Of a stretch of 5,314 bases of DNA, positions 1-5,314 are shown one piece after another. Origin of the DNA: Archangium sp. (GTDB taxonomy: Bacteria > Myxococcota > Myxococcia > Myxococcales > Myxococcaceae); the NCBI GenBank assembly GCA_016793585.1, contig JAEUJR010000707.1, forward strand, positions 1 to 5,314. Reading direction: 5' to 3'. The notes under the pieces are model-generated. The model had not been told where the DNA came from and made no database searches. It saw nothing but the letters and a program-made list of their open reading frames with translations. A program made the position numbers and the translations under genes. The stretch's first letter is position 1. Each line of letters opens with the position of its first letter.

Positions 1-1506
1 ACCTACCTCGATTGGATCGCCGATCTGCCGTGGAACAAGATGACCGAGGACAACCTCGACATCGAGAACGCCCGCAAGCAGCTCGAGTTCGACCACTACG
101 GCATCGAGCGCGTGAAGAAGCGCATGCTCGAGTACCTGGCCGTTCGAAAGCTGAAGAACGACATGAAGGGCCCGATCCTCTGCCTGGTGGGGCCGCCGGG
201 TGTCGGTAAGACCTCGCTCGGTCAGTCGATCGCCAAGGCCGTCGGCCGCAAGTTCGTGCGCCTCGCCCTTGGTGGCGTGCGTGACGAAGCCGAAGTGCGC
301 GGTCACCGCCGCACGTACGTGGGCGCCCTGCCCGGCCGGTTCATTCAGCAGATGAAGAAGGCCGGCACCCGCAACCCGCTCATGCTGCTCGACGAGATCG
401 ACAAGCTCGGCGCCGACTTCCGTGGCGACCCGTCGGCCGCGCTCCTCGAGGTGCTCGACCCCGAACAGAACCACACGTTCTCGGATCACTACCTCGACGT
501 GCCGTTCGATCTCTCGAAGGTCATGTTCATCGCGACCGCGAACCGGCTCGACACGATTCCTGCGCCGCTCCGCGACCGCATGGAGATCATCGAGATGAGC
601 TCGTACACGTTCATCGAGAAGGAGCACATCGCGCGCAACCACCTGATCCCCAAGCAGGTGAAGGACCACGGCATCACGGTCGATCAGTTCGAGCTCACCA
701 AGGATGGTCTGGACAAGGTGATCACGAGCTACGCCATCGAGCCGGGTGTTCGTAACCTCGAGCGCCGCATCGCCGAGCTGGCCCGCGCCGTCGCCGTCGA
801 CGTGGCCTCGGGCAAGACCGAGAAGCAGGTGATCGATGCCGGCCGCGCAGAGACGATCCTGGGGCCCAAGCGTCACGAGCTGAACGTCGCAGAGCGCGTG
901 TCGCAGCAGGGCGTGTCGGTCGGCCTCTATTACACGCCGCTGGGCTTCGGAGACATTCTCTTCATCGAAGCCACCAAGATGCCGGGCAAGGGGTCGATCA
1001 CCCTCACCGGTCAGCTCGGTGACGTGATGAAGGAGTCGGCGACCACGGCCTTCTCGTGGCTGCGCGCGAACGCCGAGCGCATGAACCTGAACGCGGGCTC
1101 GTTCGAGAAGGTGGACATGCACCTCCACTTCCCCGACGGCGCCACGCCCAAGGACGGCCCCTCGGCCGGCATCGCGATCATCTCGGCCATGACGTCGCTC
1201 TACACGGGCATTCCCGTGCGCGCCGACACCGCGATGACCGGTGAGATCACCCTGCGCGGCATCGTCGGCCCTGTCGGCGGCATTCGCGAGAAGGTGCTCG
1301 GCGCCCACCGCGCAGGCATCAAGCGCGTGGTGATGTGCGAGAAGAACAAGAAGGACCTCATCGAAGTGCCCGAGGTCGTTCGCAACGAGCTGCAGTTCTT
1401 CTTCGTCTCGAAGATCGACGAGGTGCTCGAGACCGTGCTCGAGAAGTCGCCCTTCTCGATCGCGCCCAAGGCGCCCGACGCGGCGAACCCCGAAATTCGG
1501 GCCTGA
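1..1506 (+). CDS. lon: ATP-dependent Lon protease, 3' part (5' end outside window)
   Basis: Lon is a cytoplasmic homohexameric AAA+ protease that unfolds and degrades damaged and short-lived regulatory proteins. The frame is open from base 1, and wording typical of the segment just before the ATPase domain (YLDWIADLPW) precedes the first in-window ATG at 40, so that ATG is internal; by comparison with E. coli Lon about 300 N-terminal residues (substrate-binding domain) are missing. In the visible 501 residues: Walker A GPPGVGKT at 64-71, Walker B LMLLDEID at about 127-134, sensor-like IATANRLD at about 177-184, and the protease domain from about residue 300. The catalytic Ser is in PKDGPSAG (codon 1162-1164) and the catalytic Lys in GGIREK (codon 1291-1293), 43 residues apart as in E. 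coli Lon (S679/K722). The C-terminus is complete and followed by a terminator. One extra residue occurs in the loop GFGD (usually GGD). Membership is certain; whether it is the sole or a second Lon paralogue cannot be told. Confidence 0.97.
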   Translation, partial: TYLDWIADLPWNKMTEDNLDIENARKQLEFDHYGIERVKKRMLEYLAVRKLKNDMKGPILCLVGPPGVGKTSLGQSIAKAVGRKFVRLALGGVRDEAEVRGHRRTYVGALPGRFIQQMKKAGTRNPLMLLDEIDKLGADFRGDPSAALLEVLDPEQNHTFSDHYLDVPFDLSKVMFIATANRLDTIPAPLRDRMEIIEMSSYTFIEKEHIARNHLIPKQVKDHGITVDQFELTKDGLDKVITSYAIEPGVRNLERRIAELARAVAVDVASGKTEKQVIDAGRAETILGPKRHELNVAERVSQQGVSVGLYYTPLGFGDILFIEATKMPGKGSITLTGQLGDVMKESATTAFSWLRANAERMNLNAGSFEKVDMHLHFPDGATPKDGPSAGIAIISAMTSLYTGIPVRADTAMTGEITLRGIVGPVGGIREKVLGAHRAGIKRVVMCEKNKKDLIEVPEVVRNELQFFFVSKIDEVLETVLEKSPFSIAPKAPDAANPEIRA

Positions 1507-1528
1507 TTCGACAGCGACGTGAAGTGAC

Positions 1529-1566
1529 GCGGCCGGTTCTCCTCACGGGGAGCCGGCCGTCGTCTT
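1529..1566 (+). terminator. Intrinsic terminator of lon
   Basis: A GC-rich hairpin lies 22 bases after the lon stop. The left arm 1531-1542 (GGCCGGTTCTCC) pairs with 1547-1558 (GGGGAGCCGGCC) with two G-U wobbles around a TCAC loop, and the stem extends by C-G (1530/1559) and G-U (1529/1560). It is followed by CGTCTTT, a short T-rich tail. The shape fits Rho-independent termination on the + strand and would separate lon from the oxidoreductase gene. The T tract is modest, as is common in GC-rich genomes. Confidence 0.75.
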
Positions 1567-1589
1567 TGGTGCGTGCTAGGCGTCGCCGC

Positions 1590-3185
1590 ATGGCGGTCGC
1601 GCATCGATTCGACGTGGTGGTGATCGGCGGCGGGCACAACGGGCTCGTCACCGCAGGGCTGCTCGCGAAGCGGGGCTTCAAGGTCTGTGTGCTCGAGAAG
1701 AAGAGCGTCGTGGGCGGAGCCGCGATCACCGAGATGCCCTTCGGCCCCGACTACAAGGTGACGGCGCTCTCGTACGTGGTGAGCCTGCTGCCTCCGACGA
1801 TCGTGAAGGAGCTGGAGCTCGAGCGGCACGGCTACAAGGTGTTTCCGCAGCACGGCTACTTCGCGCCCGCGGCCGATGGAACGGCGCTGCAGCTGCCGGC
1901 TGATTCGAAACGACGCCACGCCGAGCTCTCGAAGTTCTCGAAGGCCGACGCCGACGCGATGGAGCGGTGGGACGCGTGGCTGGGCTCGCTCGCTGGCGTG
2001 CTGGGCCCGCTCTTGAGCACCGTGCCGCCGAAGGTGGGCTCGAAGGCGCCGGGCGACTTGATGGAGCTCGCCTCACTCGCGTGGCGGCTGCGCGGGTTGA
2101 ACGTTCAGCAGGTGGGCGACGTGACGCGGTTGCTGACGTCATCGGTGGCCGACGTGCTGGAGGACTGGTTCGAACACCCACGCGTGCGAGGCGTGATGGC
2201 GGTGTCGGGCGTCATCGGCACCTGGGCGGGGCCGCGAAGTCCGGGTACGGCGTACGTGATGGCGCACCACAAACTCGGTGACATCGGCCAGGGCGCTCCG
2301 TCGGGCGCGTGGGGCTTTCCCGAAGGCGGAATGGGCGCGGTGACGCAGGCGATGCGCAAGGCGTGTGAGGCGCTGGGTGTGGTCGTGAAGACCGAGGCTC
2401 CCGTCGATCGCGTGATCGTCAAAGCTGGTCGCGCAGTGGGCGTCGCGCTCACGAATGGCGACGAGTTCGACGCCGACACGGTGGTGCTGACGTGTCACCC
2501 GCAGATCGCGTTCTTGAAGCTGCTCGAGCGAAAGCACCTGCCGGTCGAGTTCGCGCAGTCGATGGAGCGGTGGAAGTCACGCTCCGGCACGGTGAAGGTG
2601 AACGTCGCGGTCGATCGGCTGCCCGAGTTCACCGCGAAGAAGGGCTTCGACCCCGAAGTGCATGGCGGCACGATCGTGCTCGCGGAGTCGCTCGACGAGC
2701 TCGAAGCGTCGTTTCAAGACGCGGTGAGCGGCACTGCGGCGCGAAAGCCCTTCGCCGACATCTGCATTCCGTCGGTGTTCGACAAGACGCTCGCGCCCGA
2801 GGGCAAACACGTCATCTCGATGTTCACGCAGTGGGTGCCGAGCACGTGGGCGAAGACGCCGAATGATGCCGAGCTGAGCGCCTACGCCGATCGGGTGATC
2901 GCGCGCGTCGAAGCGGTCGCGCCCGGGTTCACGTCGTCGATTCTGCATCGCCAGGTGATCGGCCCGCACGAGATGGAGCGCGACTACGGGCTCGTCGGCG
3001 GCAACATCTTCCACGGAGAGCTGTCGGTCTCGCAGCTCTTCCACATGCGGCCAGCTCCGGGCTTCGCCGATTTTCGAACGCCGATTCGCGGGCTGTATCA
3101 GGCGTCGTCTGCGACCCACGGTGGCGGCGGCGTCACGGGAATTCCCGCGCTGCAGGCGGTGCGCGCGATCATCGACGATCGGTGA
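1590..3185 (+). CDS. FAD/NAD(P)-dependent oxidoreductase, phytoene dehydrogenase-like (PYROXD2-type)
   Basis: The 531-residue product is a flavin-dependent amine-oxidase/phytoene-desaturase-fold protein. Residues 8-18 (DVVVIGGGHNG) form the N-terminal beta-alpha-beta dinucleotide-binding motif, with the acidic ribose-binding Glu at 36 (VLEK) and the family sequence VVGGAAITE at 40-48. Later landmarks are GAWGFPEGGMGA (239-250), NVAVDRLPEF (338-347), GGNIFHGELS (470-479) and a C-terminal flavin-binding segment GLYQASSATHGGGGVTG (501-517). This order and length match human and bacterial PYROXD2-like proteins (COG1233) rather than true carotenoid desaturases; the substrate is unknown, and no carotenoid genes are seen nearby. 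No signal peptide or membrane segment is evident, so it is probably cytoplasmic. ATG 1590 places the FAD motif at the expected distance from the N-terminus; upstream there is only a weak AGG at 1578-1580. An in-frame GTG at 1569 would add seven residues, largely Arg, and is less likely. It lies downstream of the lon terminator, so it needs its own promoter, which I could not identify. Confidence 0.93.
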   Translation: MAVAHRFDVVVIGGGHNGLVTAGLLAKRGFKVCVLEKKSVVGGAAITEMPFGPDYKVTALSYVVSLLPPTIVKELELERHGYKVFPQHGYFAPAADGTALQLPADSKRRHAELSKFSKADADAMERWDAWLGSLAGVLGPLLSTVPPKVGSKAPGDLMELASLAWRLRGLNVQQVGDVTRLLTSSVADVLEDWFEHPRVRGVMAVSGVIGTWAGPRSPGTAYVMAHHKLGDIGQGAPSGAWGFPEGGMGAVTQAMRKACEALGVVVKTEAPVDRVIVKAGRAVGVALTNGDEFDADTVVLTCHPQIAFLKLLERKHLPVEFAQSMERWKSRSGTVKVNVAVDRLPEFTAKKGFDPEVHGGTIVLAESLDELEASFQDAVSGTAARKPFADICIPSVFDKTLAPEGKHVISMFTQWVPSTWAKTPNDAELSAYADRVIARVEAVAPGFTSSILHRQVIGPHEMERDYGLVGGNIFHGELSVSQLFHMRPAPGFADFRTPIRGLYQASSATHGGGGVTGIPALQAVRAIIDDR

Positions 3186-3189
3186 GGGC

Positions 3190-3518
3190 TCAGTTCGGCG
3201 GTTCGAGCGGTTCACGCTTCAGAAAGATGACACGTCCCGAGCCTCGTTCGGTCAACGCGCGATGAAGCGAACTCAGCTCGTTTCCGGAAGCGAGCAGCAG
3301 AAGCGGGTCCTCCCTGACTCGTGAAACAGAAACGAGCGTGCCGGGTGCTCGTTGGGCCGGAGCAGCAGCGAGACATGGCTGACCTGGACGGCGTACCACC
3401 AGCCGCCTGATGACCTCGACGGTTCGCGACGGAGTTCGACGCCAAGCGCGGCGCCGACGATCTGGGCGCACTCGAAGAGGTCGGCACCGGCGACGGCGAA
3501 CAGCTCGAGCGAGTCCAT
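3190..3518 (-). pseudogene. Apparent full extent of the small gene, read through a -1 frameshift
   Basis: If the reading frame slips by -1 (equivalent to one missing base) somewhere in about 3276-3345, the gene would encode roughly 109 residues and end at TGA 3192-3190, leaving four bases to the convergent oxidoreductase stop. The continuation reads REDPLLLLASGNELSSLHRA and then a short helix/strand pattern ending FLKREPLEPPN. This tail frame has no plausible start codon or ribosome site of its own near the junction and no stop upstream until far beyond the gene start, which fits one interrupted gene. A natural site is CCCGG at 3345-3341, where one extra G would join RPNEHP to GTLVSVSRV. Third-position G+C in the tail (about 62 percent by my count) is lower than in the first part (about 86 percent), so the tail is less certain. 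Causes could be a real inactivating deletion, a sequencing error in a G/C run, or less likely programmed frameshifting. Confidence 0.45.
3273..3518 (-). CDS. Small hypothetical protein, 81-residue open frame (probably the 5' part of a frameshifted gene)
   Basis: I do not recognise this protein. The frame starts at ATG 3518-3516 on the minus strand, four bases after a strong Shine-Dalgarno GGGAGG (3528-3523). Its first 59 codons are almost all G/C at the third position, as expected of a real gene here, and the overlapping plus-strand frames read as Arg/Ser-rich shadow. The product begins MDSLELFAVAGADLFECAQI, has no signal peptide, and shows a probable helix (residues 1-30) followed by strand-like segments around GGWWYAVQVSHVSLLL. 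The last 20 or so residues before the stop (ending RTRFCCSLPETS) look less natural, while the neighbouring frame continues in protein-like fashion to 3190; see the overlapping pseudogene entry. An in-frame ATG at 3539 would add seven residues but lies upstream of the Shine-Dalgarno. The gene diverges from the toxin-antitoxin operon with 41 bases between start codons and could be an accessory or immunity-type protein, but nothing in the sequence proves a function. Confidence 0.5.
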   Translation of the reverse strand: MDSLELFAVAGADLFECAQIVGAALGVELRREPSRSSGGWWYAVQVSHVSLLLRPNEHPARSFLFHESGRTRFCCSLPETS

Positions 3519-3522
3519 GGCG

Positions 3523-3528
3523 CCTCCC
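3523..3528 (-). promoter_or_regulatory. Shine-Dalgarno of the small minus-strand gene
   Basis: The minus strand reads GGGAGG here, then CGCC, then ATG at 3518. This is the clearest ribosome binding site in the window, and it decides the start at 3518 over the in-frame ATG at 3539. The four-base spacing is at the short end of the usual range. Confidence 0.6.
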
Positions 3529-3532
3529 GTGC

Positions 3533-3546
3533 AGCACACTTGTGCT
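3533..3546. promoter_or_regulatory. Candidate operator of the toxin-antitoxin operon (palindrome)
   Basis: AGCACA at 3533-3538 and TGTGCT at 3541-3546 form a perfect inverted repeat with a two-base spacer (CT). Its right arm overlaps the extended -10 element of the antitoxin promoter, and the site lies between the two divergent start codons. Ribbon-helix-helix antitoxins bind short palindromes as dimers of dimers and repress their own promoters, with the toxin as co-repressor. That this palindrome is the site is inference from position and symmetry; a regulator here could also affect the small minus-strand gene. Confidence 0.55.
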
Positions 3547-3551
3547 ACAAT
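3542..3551 (+). promoter_or_regulatory. Extended -10 promoter of the toxin-antitoxin operon
   Basis: TACAAT at 3546-3551 differs from the sigma-70 -10 consensus TATAAT at one position and is preceded by TG-N (3543-3545, bases TGC), the extended -10 signature. No TTGACA-like -35 element is found 16-18 bases upstream (CCTCCC region), which is tolerated by extended -10 promoters. The expected start site, about seven bases after the hexamer, falls at 3558-3560, on or next to the antitoxin ATG. This AT-rich patch stands out in an otherwise GC-rich area. Confidence 0.6.
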
Positions 3552-3559
3552 TCAATCGT

Positions 3560-3841
3560 ATGACGACAACCATTCGTCTCGACAAAGAACTCCGGGCGCG
3601 CATTGCGACCGCTGCGGAACGAGAGGGCAAGTCTCCGCACGCCTTCATGGTCGACGCGCTGGCAAAGACCGTTCAGCAAGCCGAAGCCGAGGCCGAGTTC
3701 CACCGTGTCGCCGATGAACGCTGGGCTGAGTACGAGCGCACCGGCAAGGCGATTCCCGCGGGCGAAGTGAACCTGTGGGTCCTCGCCAAAGTGCGGGGGA
3801 AGAAGACGAAGCGCCCGGTCGCACGTCGACTGAACAAGTGA
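3560..3841 (+). CDS. Ribbon-helix-helix (CopG-like) antitoxin of a type II toxin-antitoxin pair
   Basis: The 93-residue product is a small DNA-binding antitoxin expected to neutralise the downstream toxin and repress the operon. The N-terminus MTTTIRLDKELRARI has the ribbon strand (residues 2-7) followed by helix A (about 8-21) and helix B (about 25-38, SPHAFMVDALAKTV), the classic ribbon-helix-helix layout. The remaining half, with RWAEYERTGKAIPAGEVNLW (54-73) and a basic tail KKTKRPVARRLNK, matches the toxin-wrapping C-terminal extension familiar from CopG-family antitoxins paired with RelE/ParE toxins. ATG 3560 is chosen because the ribbon strand starts at residue 2 and the promoter lies immediately upstream; the frame extends further upstream only as Arg-rich shadow sequence. 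There is no Shine-Dalgarno, consistent with a leaderless message. The toxin start follows the stop after four bases. Such antitoxins are usually degraded by Lon or Clp proteases (family knowledge). Confidence 0.9.
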   Translation: MTTTIRLDKELRARIATAAEREGKSPHAFMVDALAKTVQQAEAEAEFHRVADERWAEYERTGKAIPAGEVNLWVLAKVRGKKTKRPVARRLNK

Positions 3842-3845
3842 TCTC

Positions 3846-4145
3846 GTGCTGACCCTCGCGTACGACGACGGCGTCGCCGACGATCTCAATCGGATTGCCG
3901 AGCACCTTCTCGAGCACGAGGTGTCCGATCCCGCGGATCGACTGCGAGAGATCACCGAGGCGCTTGGAATGCTGAGAAAGCACCCGTTCATCGGGCGACC
4001 CGTCAAAGAGAACCGACGGGAGCTGGTGATCGGCAGGGGCTCGCGCGGCTACCTCGCCCTGTACGCGATCGACCATGCGAAGAACCGAGTCGTGGTTCTG
4101 GCCATTCGCAGTCAGCGCGAGCTTGGCTACCCCCGCGAGTACTGA
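3846..4145 (+). CDS. RelE/ParE-family toxin of a type II toxin-antitoxin pair
   Basis: The 99-residue product fits the RelE/ParE fold: an N-terminal strand (LTLAY), two helices (about residues 8-24 and 29-44), then a beta sheet. The family's conserved run is present as HPFIGRPV (46-53), RRELVIG (57-63), GYLALYAI (68-75) and a C-terminal VVVLAIRSQRELGY (82-95). RelE members cleave mRNA on the ribosome and ParE members poison DNA gyrase; the RELVIG and RSQRELGY wording is more ParE-like, but the target cannot be assigned from sequence alone. The start is GTG 3846: an in-frame stop at 3831 rules out anything earlier, and no ATG occurs near the N-terminus. No clear Shine-Dalgarno precedes it, so translation is probably coupled to the antitoxin stop four bases upstream, keeping toxin yield low. 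The gene looks intact. Its stop is one base from the stop of the convergent ABC-F gene. Confidence 0.9.
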   Translation: MLTLAYDDGVADDLNRIAEHLLEHEVSDPADRLREITEALGMLRKHPFIGRPVKENRRELVIGRGSRGYLALYAIDHAKNRVVVLAIRSQRELGYPREY

Positions 4146-4146
4146 A

Positions 4147-5314
4147 TCAACCCAGCGCTGAGATCTCCGAGCCCACGACTTCCCACCGGGCGAGCGCCTG
4201 CTCGAGCTCCTGCGCGGCCTCGCGATGCGCGGCAAACACCGGCCCCGACGCGCCGTAGTCTTTCGCGAACTCGGCATCGGCCAATTGCGCCTCACGCACC
4301 TTCTGCTCGGCCTCGAGCTGCGCGATGCGGGCCTCGAGCTTCTCCAGCTCCTTCTTGAGCGGGTTCAGCTTCTTGCTCCGCTCCTGACGTGCCTCGGCCT
4401 CGAGCCGTTTGCGCTCCTTCTCGCTCGACGGCTTCCCGCCACCCGCCGGCGCTGACGAGGTGTTCAGCTGCCCAGACTCAGCGCGCTCCTTCGCCTCGAT
4501 GTCGAGCTTCGCCAGGTACTCCGACATCGAGCCCATGAACGGCACCAGCTTGCGATCGCGCACGTCCCAGATGTGCGTCGCCAGCGTGTCGAGGAACGAG
4601 CGGTTGTGCGACACGAAGATCAACGTGCCGTCGTAGTCCTCGAGCGCCTCGATGAGCGCTTCCGACGAGTCGAGATCGAGGTGGTTCGTGGGCTCGTCCA
4701 TCACGAGCAGGTTCGCCGGCTTCACGAGCAACCGCGCCAACGCCACGCGGGCCCGCTCGCCACCCGAGAGCACGCCGATCTTCTTGTCGACGTCGTCACC
4801 CGAGAAGAGAAAGGCACCAAGCACGCTGCGCACGTACGACTGCGGCTTGTCGGGCACGAGCTCCATGATCTCTTCGAGAATGGTCCGGCTTCTGTCGAGC
4901 GTGTCGGCGTGGTGCTGCGCGTAGTACCCGAGCTGCACGTTGTGCCCCAGCGTCACGGTGCCGGCGTCGGCCTCGAGCTCCCCCGTCAGCAGCTTCAGGA
5001 GCGTCGTCTTGCCCGCGCCGTTGAGGCCGGTCACCGCGACCCGCTGCCCACGGAGCAGCAGCGCATCGAGCCCGTCGTAGACGACGTGTTCGCCGAACGC
5101 CTTCTTGATGCCCGACAGCTTCACCACGTCACGCCCGGGTGGAGTCGTGGGCGGAAAGGTGAAGCCCACCGTCGCGCGCTCACGGTGCACCTCTACCGTC
5201 TCCATCTTCGCGAGCTGCTTCATCTTCGACTGCGCCTGCGCGGCCTTGCTCGCCTTCGCCTGGAACCGGTCGACGAACGCCTGCAGCTGCGCGCGCTTCG
5301 CCTCGATCTTCTGT
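4147..5314 (-). CDS. ABC-F family ATPase (YheS-like), C-terminal part; 5' end outside window
   Basis: ABC-F proteins are soluble twin-ATPase proteins that act on the ribosome (translation factors or antibiotic-resistance proteins) and have no membrane domain. The frame is open to the right edge, so the ATG at 5223 is internal. The 388 visible residues begin in the inter-domain linker (FVDRFQAKASKAAQAQSKMK, about 13-32), a hallmark of the subfamily. The second ATP-binding domain follows: Walker A GLNGAGKTT (96-104), signature LSGGERARVALARLL (182-196), Walker B LLVMDEPTNHLDL (202-214, catalytic Glu 207) and switch His 236 in VSHNRSFLD (usually SHDR). A charged coiled coil (about 297-380, KELEKLEARIAQLEAEQKVR) forms the C-terminal extension, as in E. 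coli YheS, which this copy resembles most in linker and tail. The first ATPase domain and part of the linker are missing. Nothing here points to a resistance-type interdomain loop, but too little is visible to judge. Confidence 0.95.
   Translation of the reverse strand, partial: QKIEAKRAQLQAFVDRFQAKASKAAQAQSKMKQLAKMETVEVHRERATVGFTFPPTTPPGRDVVKLSGIKKAFGEHVVYDGLDALLLRGQRVAVTGLNGAGKTTLLKLLTGELEADAGTVTLGHNVQLGYYAQHHADTLDRSRTILEEIMELVPDKPQSYVRSVLGAFLFSGDDVDKKIGVLSGGERARVALARLLVKPANLLVMDEPTNHLDLDSSEALIEALEDYDGTLIFVSHNRSFLDTLATHIWDVRDRKLVPFMGSMSEYLAKLDIEAKERAESGQLNTSSAPAGGGKPSSEKERKRLEAEARQERSKKLNPLKKELEKLEARIAQLEAEQKVREAQLADAEFAKDYGASGPVFAAHREAAQELEQALARWEVVGSEISALG

Noticed and set aside
1..1506. 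Recurrent CTCGAG/CTCGAC hexamers as a repeat family
   Set aside because: They come from frequent Leu-Glu and Leu-Asp dipeptides with preferred codons, not from a dispersed repeat.
1335..1589. Long upstream extension of the oxidoreductase frame overlapping the 3' end of lon
   Set aside because: It is Arg-rich shadow of lon, crosses the terminator hairpin, and would put 85 non-homologous residues before the FAD motif.
1200..1919. Minus-strand open frame of 239 codons across the lon/oxidoreductase junction
   Set aside because: It overlaps two well-supported genes on the other strand and its translation resembles no family; long antisense frames are common in GC-rich DNA.
3166..3181. Inverted repeat CGATC...GATCG at the end of the oxidoreductase gene as a terminator
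   Set aside because: Only five base pairs, inside the coding sequence, and not followed by a T tract.
2577..3215. Minus-strand open frame of 212 codons antisense to the oxidoreductase
   Set aside because: Arg/His-rich composition typical of a shadow frame; the plus-strand gene has convincing motifs throughout.
3195..3215. Tandem GTTC-GCG-like motifs
   Set aside because: Short, imperfect and explained by the Glu-Pro-rich C-terminal codons of the small minus-strand gene.
3352..3717. Plus-strand open frame spanning the toxin-antitoxin promoter
   Set aside because: Ser/Arg-rich translation without family features; it overlaps the antitoxin in another frame and has no ribosome binding site.
3645..4295. 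Minus-strand open frame of 216 codons antisense to the toxin-antitoxin pair
   Set aside because: Both antitoxin and toxin show clear family motifs on the plus strand; the antisense product is low-complexity Arg/Ser/Pro-rich.

Overview
This is a GC-rich chromosomal window (roughly two-thirds G+C, strong G/C bias at third codon positions) from what looks like a free-living, large-genome proteobacterium or relative. A Myxococcota/deltaproteobacterial origin is my best guess, from the Lon protease-domain wording, the codon use and the gene mix. It is an inference, not a proof. No mobile element, CRISPR array, rRNA or tRNA was seen.

Layout, left to right. (1) 1-1506, + strand: the 3' part of lon, the ATP-dependent protease, with its AAA+ and Ser-Lys protease domains intact, followed by a good intrinsic terminator at 1529-1566. 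(2) 1590-3185, +: a complete FAD/NAD(P)-dependent oxidoreductase of the phytoene-dehydrogenase-like family, closest in wording to PYROXD2. (3) 3190-3518, - strand: a small unrecognised gene that starts with a clear Shine-Dalgarno sequence but seems to change reading frame midway. Its open frame stops at 3273, while a protein-like continuation in the neighbouring frame stops at 3190, four bases from the oxidoreductase stop. (4) 3560-4145, +: a type II toxin-antitoxin operon, with a ribbon-helix-helix (CopG-like) antitoxin followed four bases later by a RelE/ParE-family toxin with a GTG start. Directly in front of the antitoxin lie an extended -10 promoter and an overlapping 6+6 bp palindrome, a likely autoregulatory operator; the transcript is probably leaderless or nearly so. 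(5) 4147-5314, -: the 3' part of an ABC-F ATPase (YheS-like), truncated by the right edge and convergent with the toxin with one base between the stops.

The flanking genes are housekeeping (proteolysis, redox enzyme, ribosome-associated ATPase). The toxin-antitoxin pair and the small frameshifted gene form a compact accessory island of about 0.95 kb between them. Lon is the classical protease for labile type II antitoxins, so its nearness is notable, but proximity alone shows no specific link. The most worthwhile items are the apparently frameshifted small gene diverging from the toxin-antitoxin operon and the leaderless, operator-overlapped promoter between them. I see no convincing evidence of a wholly new multi-gene system.
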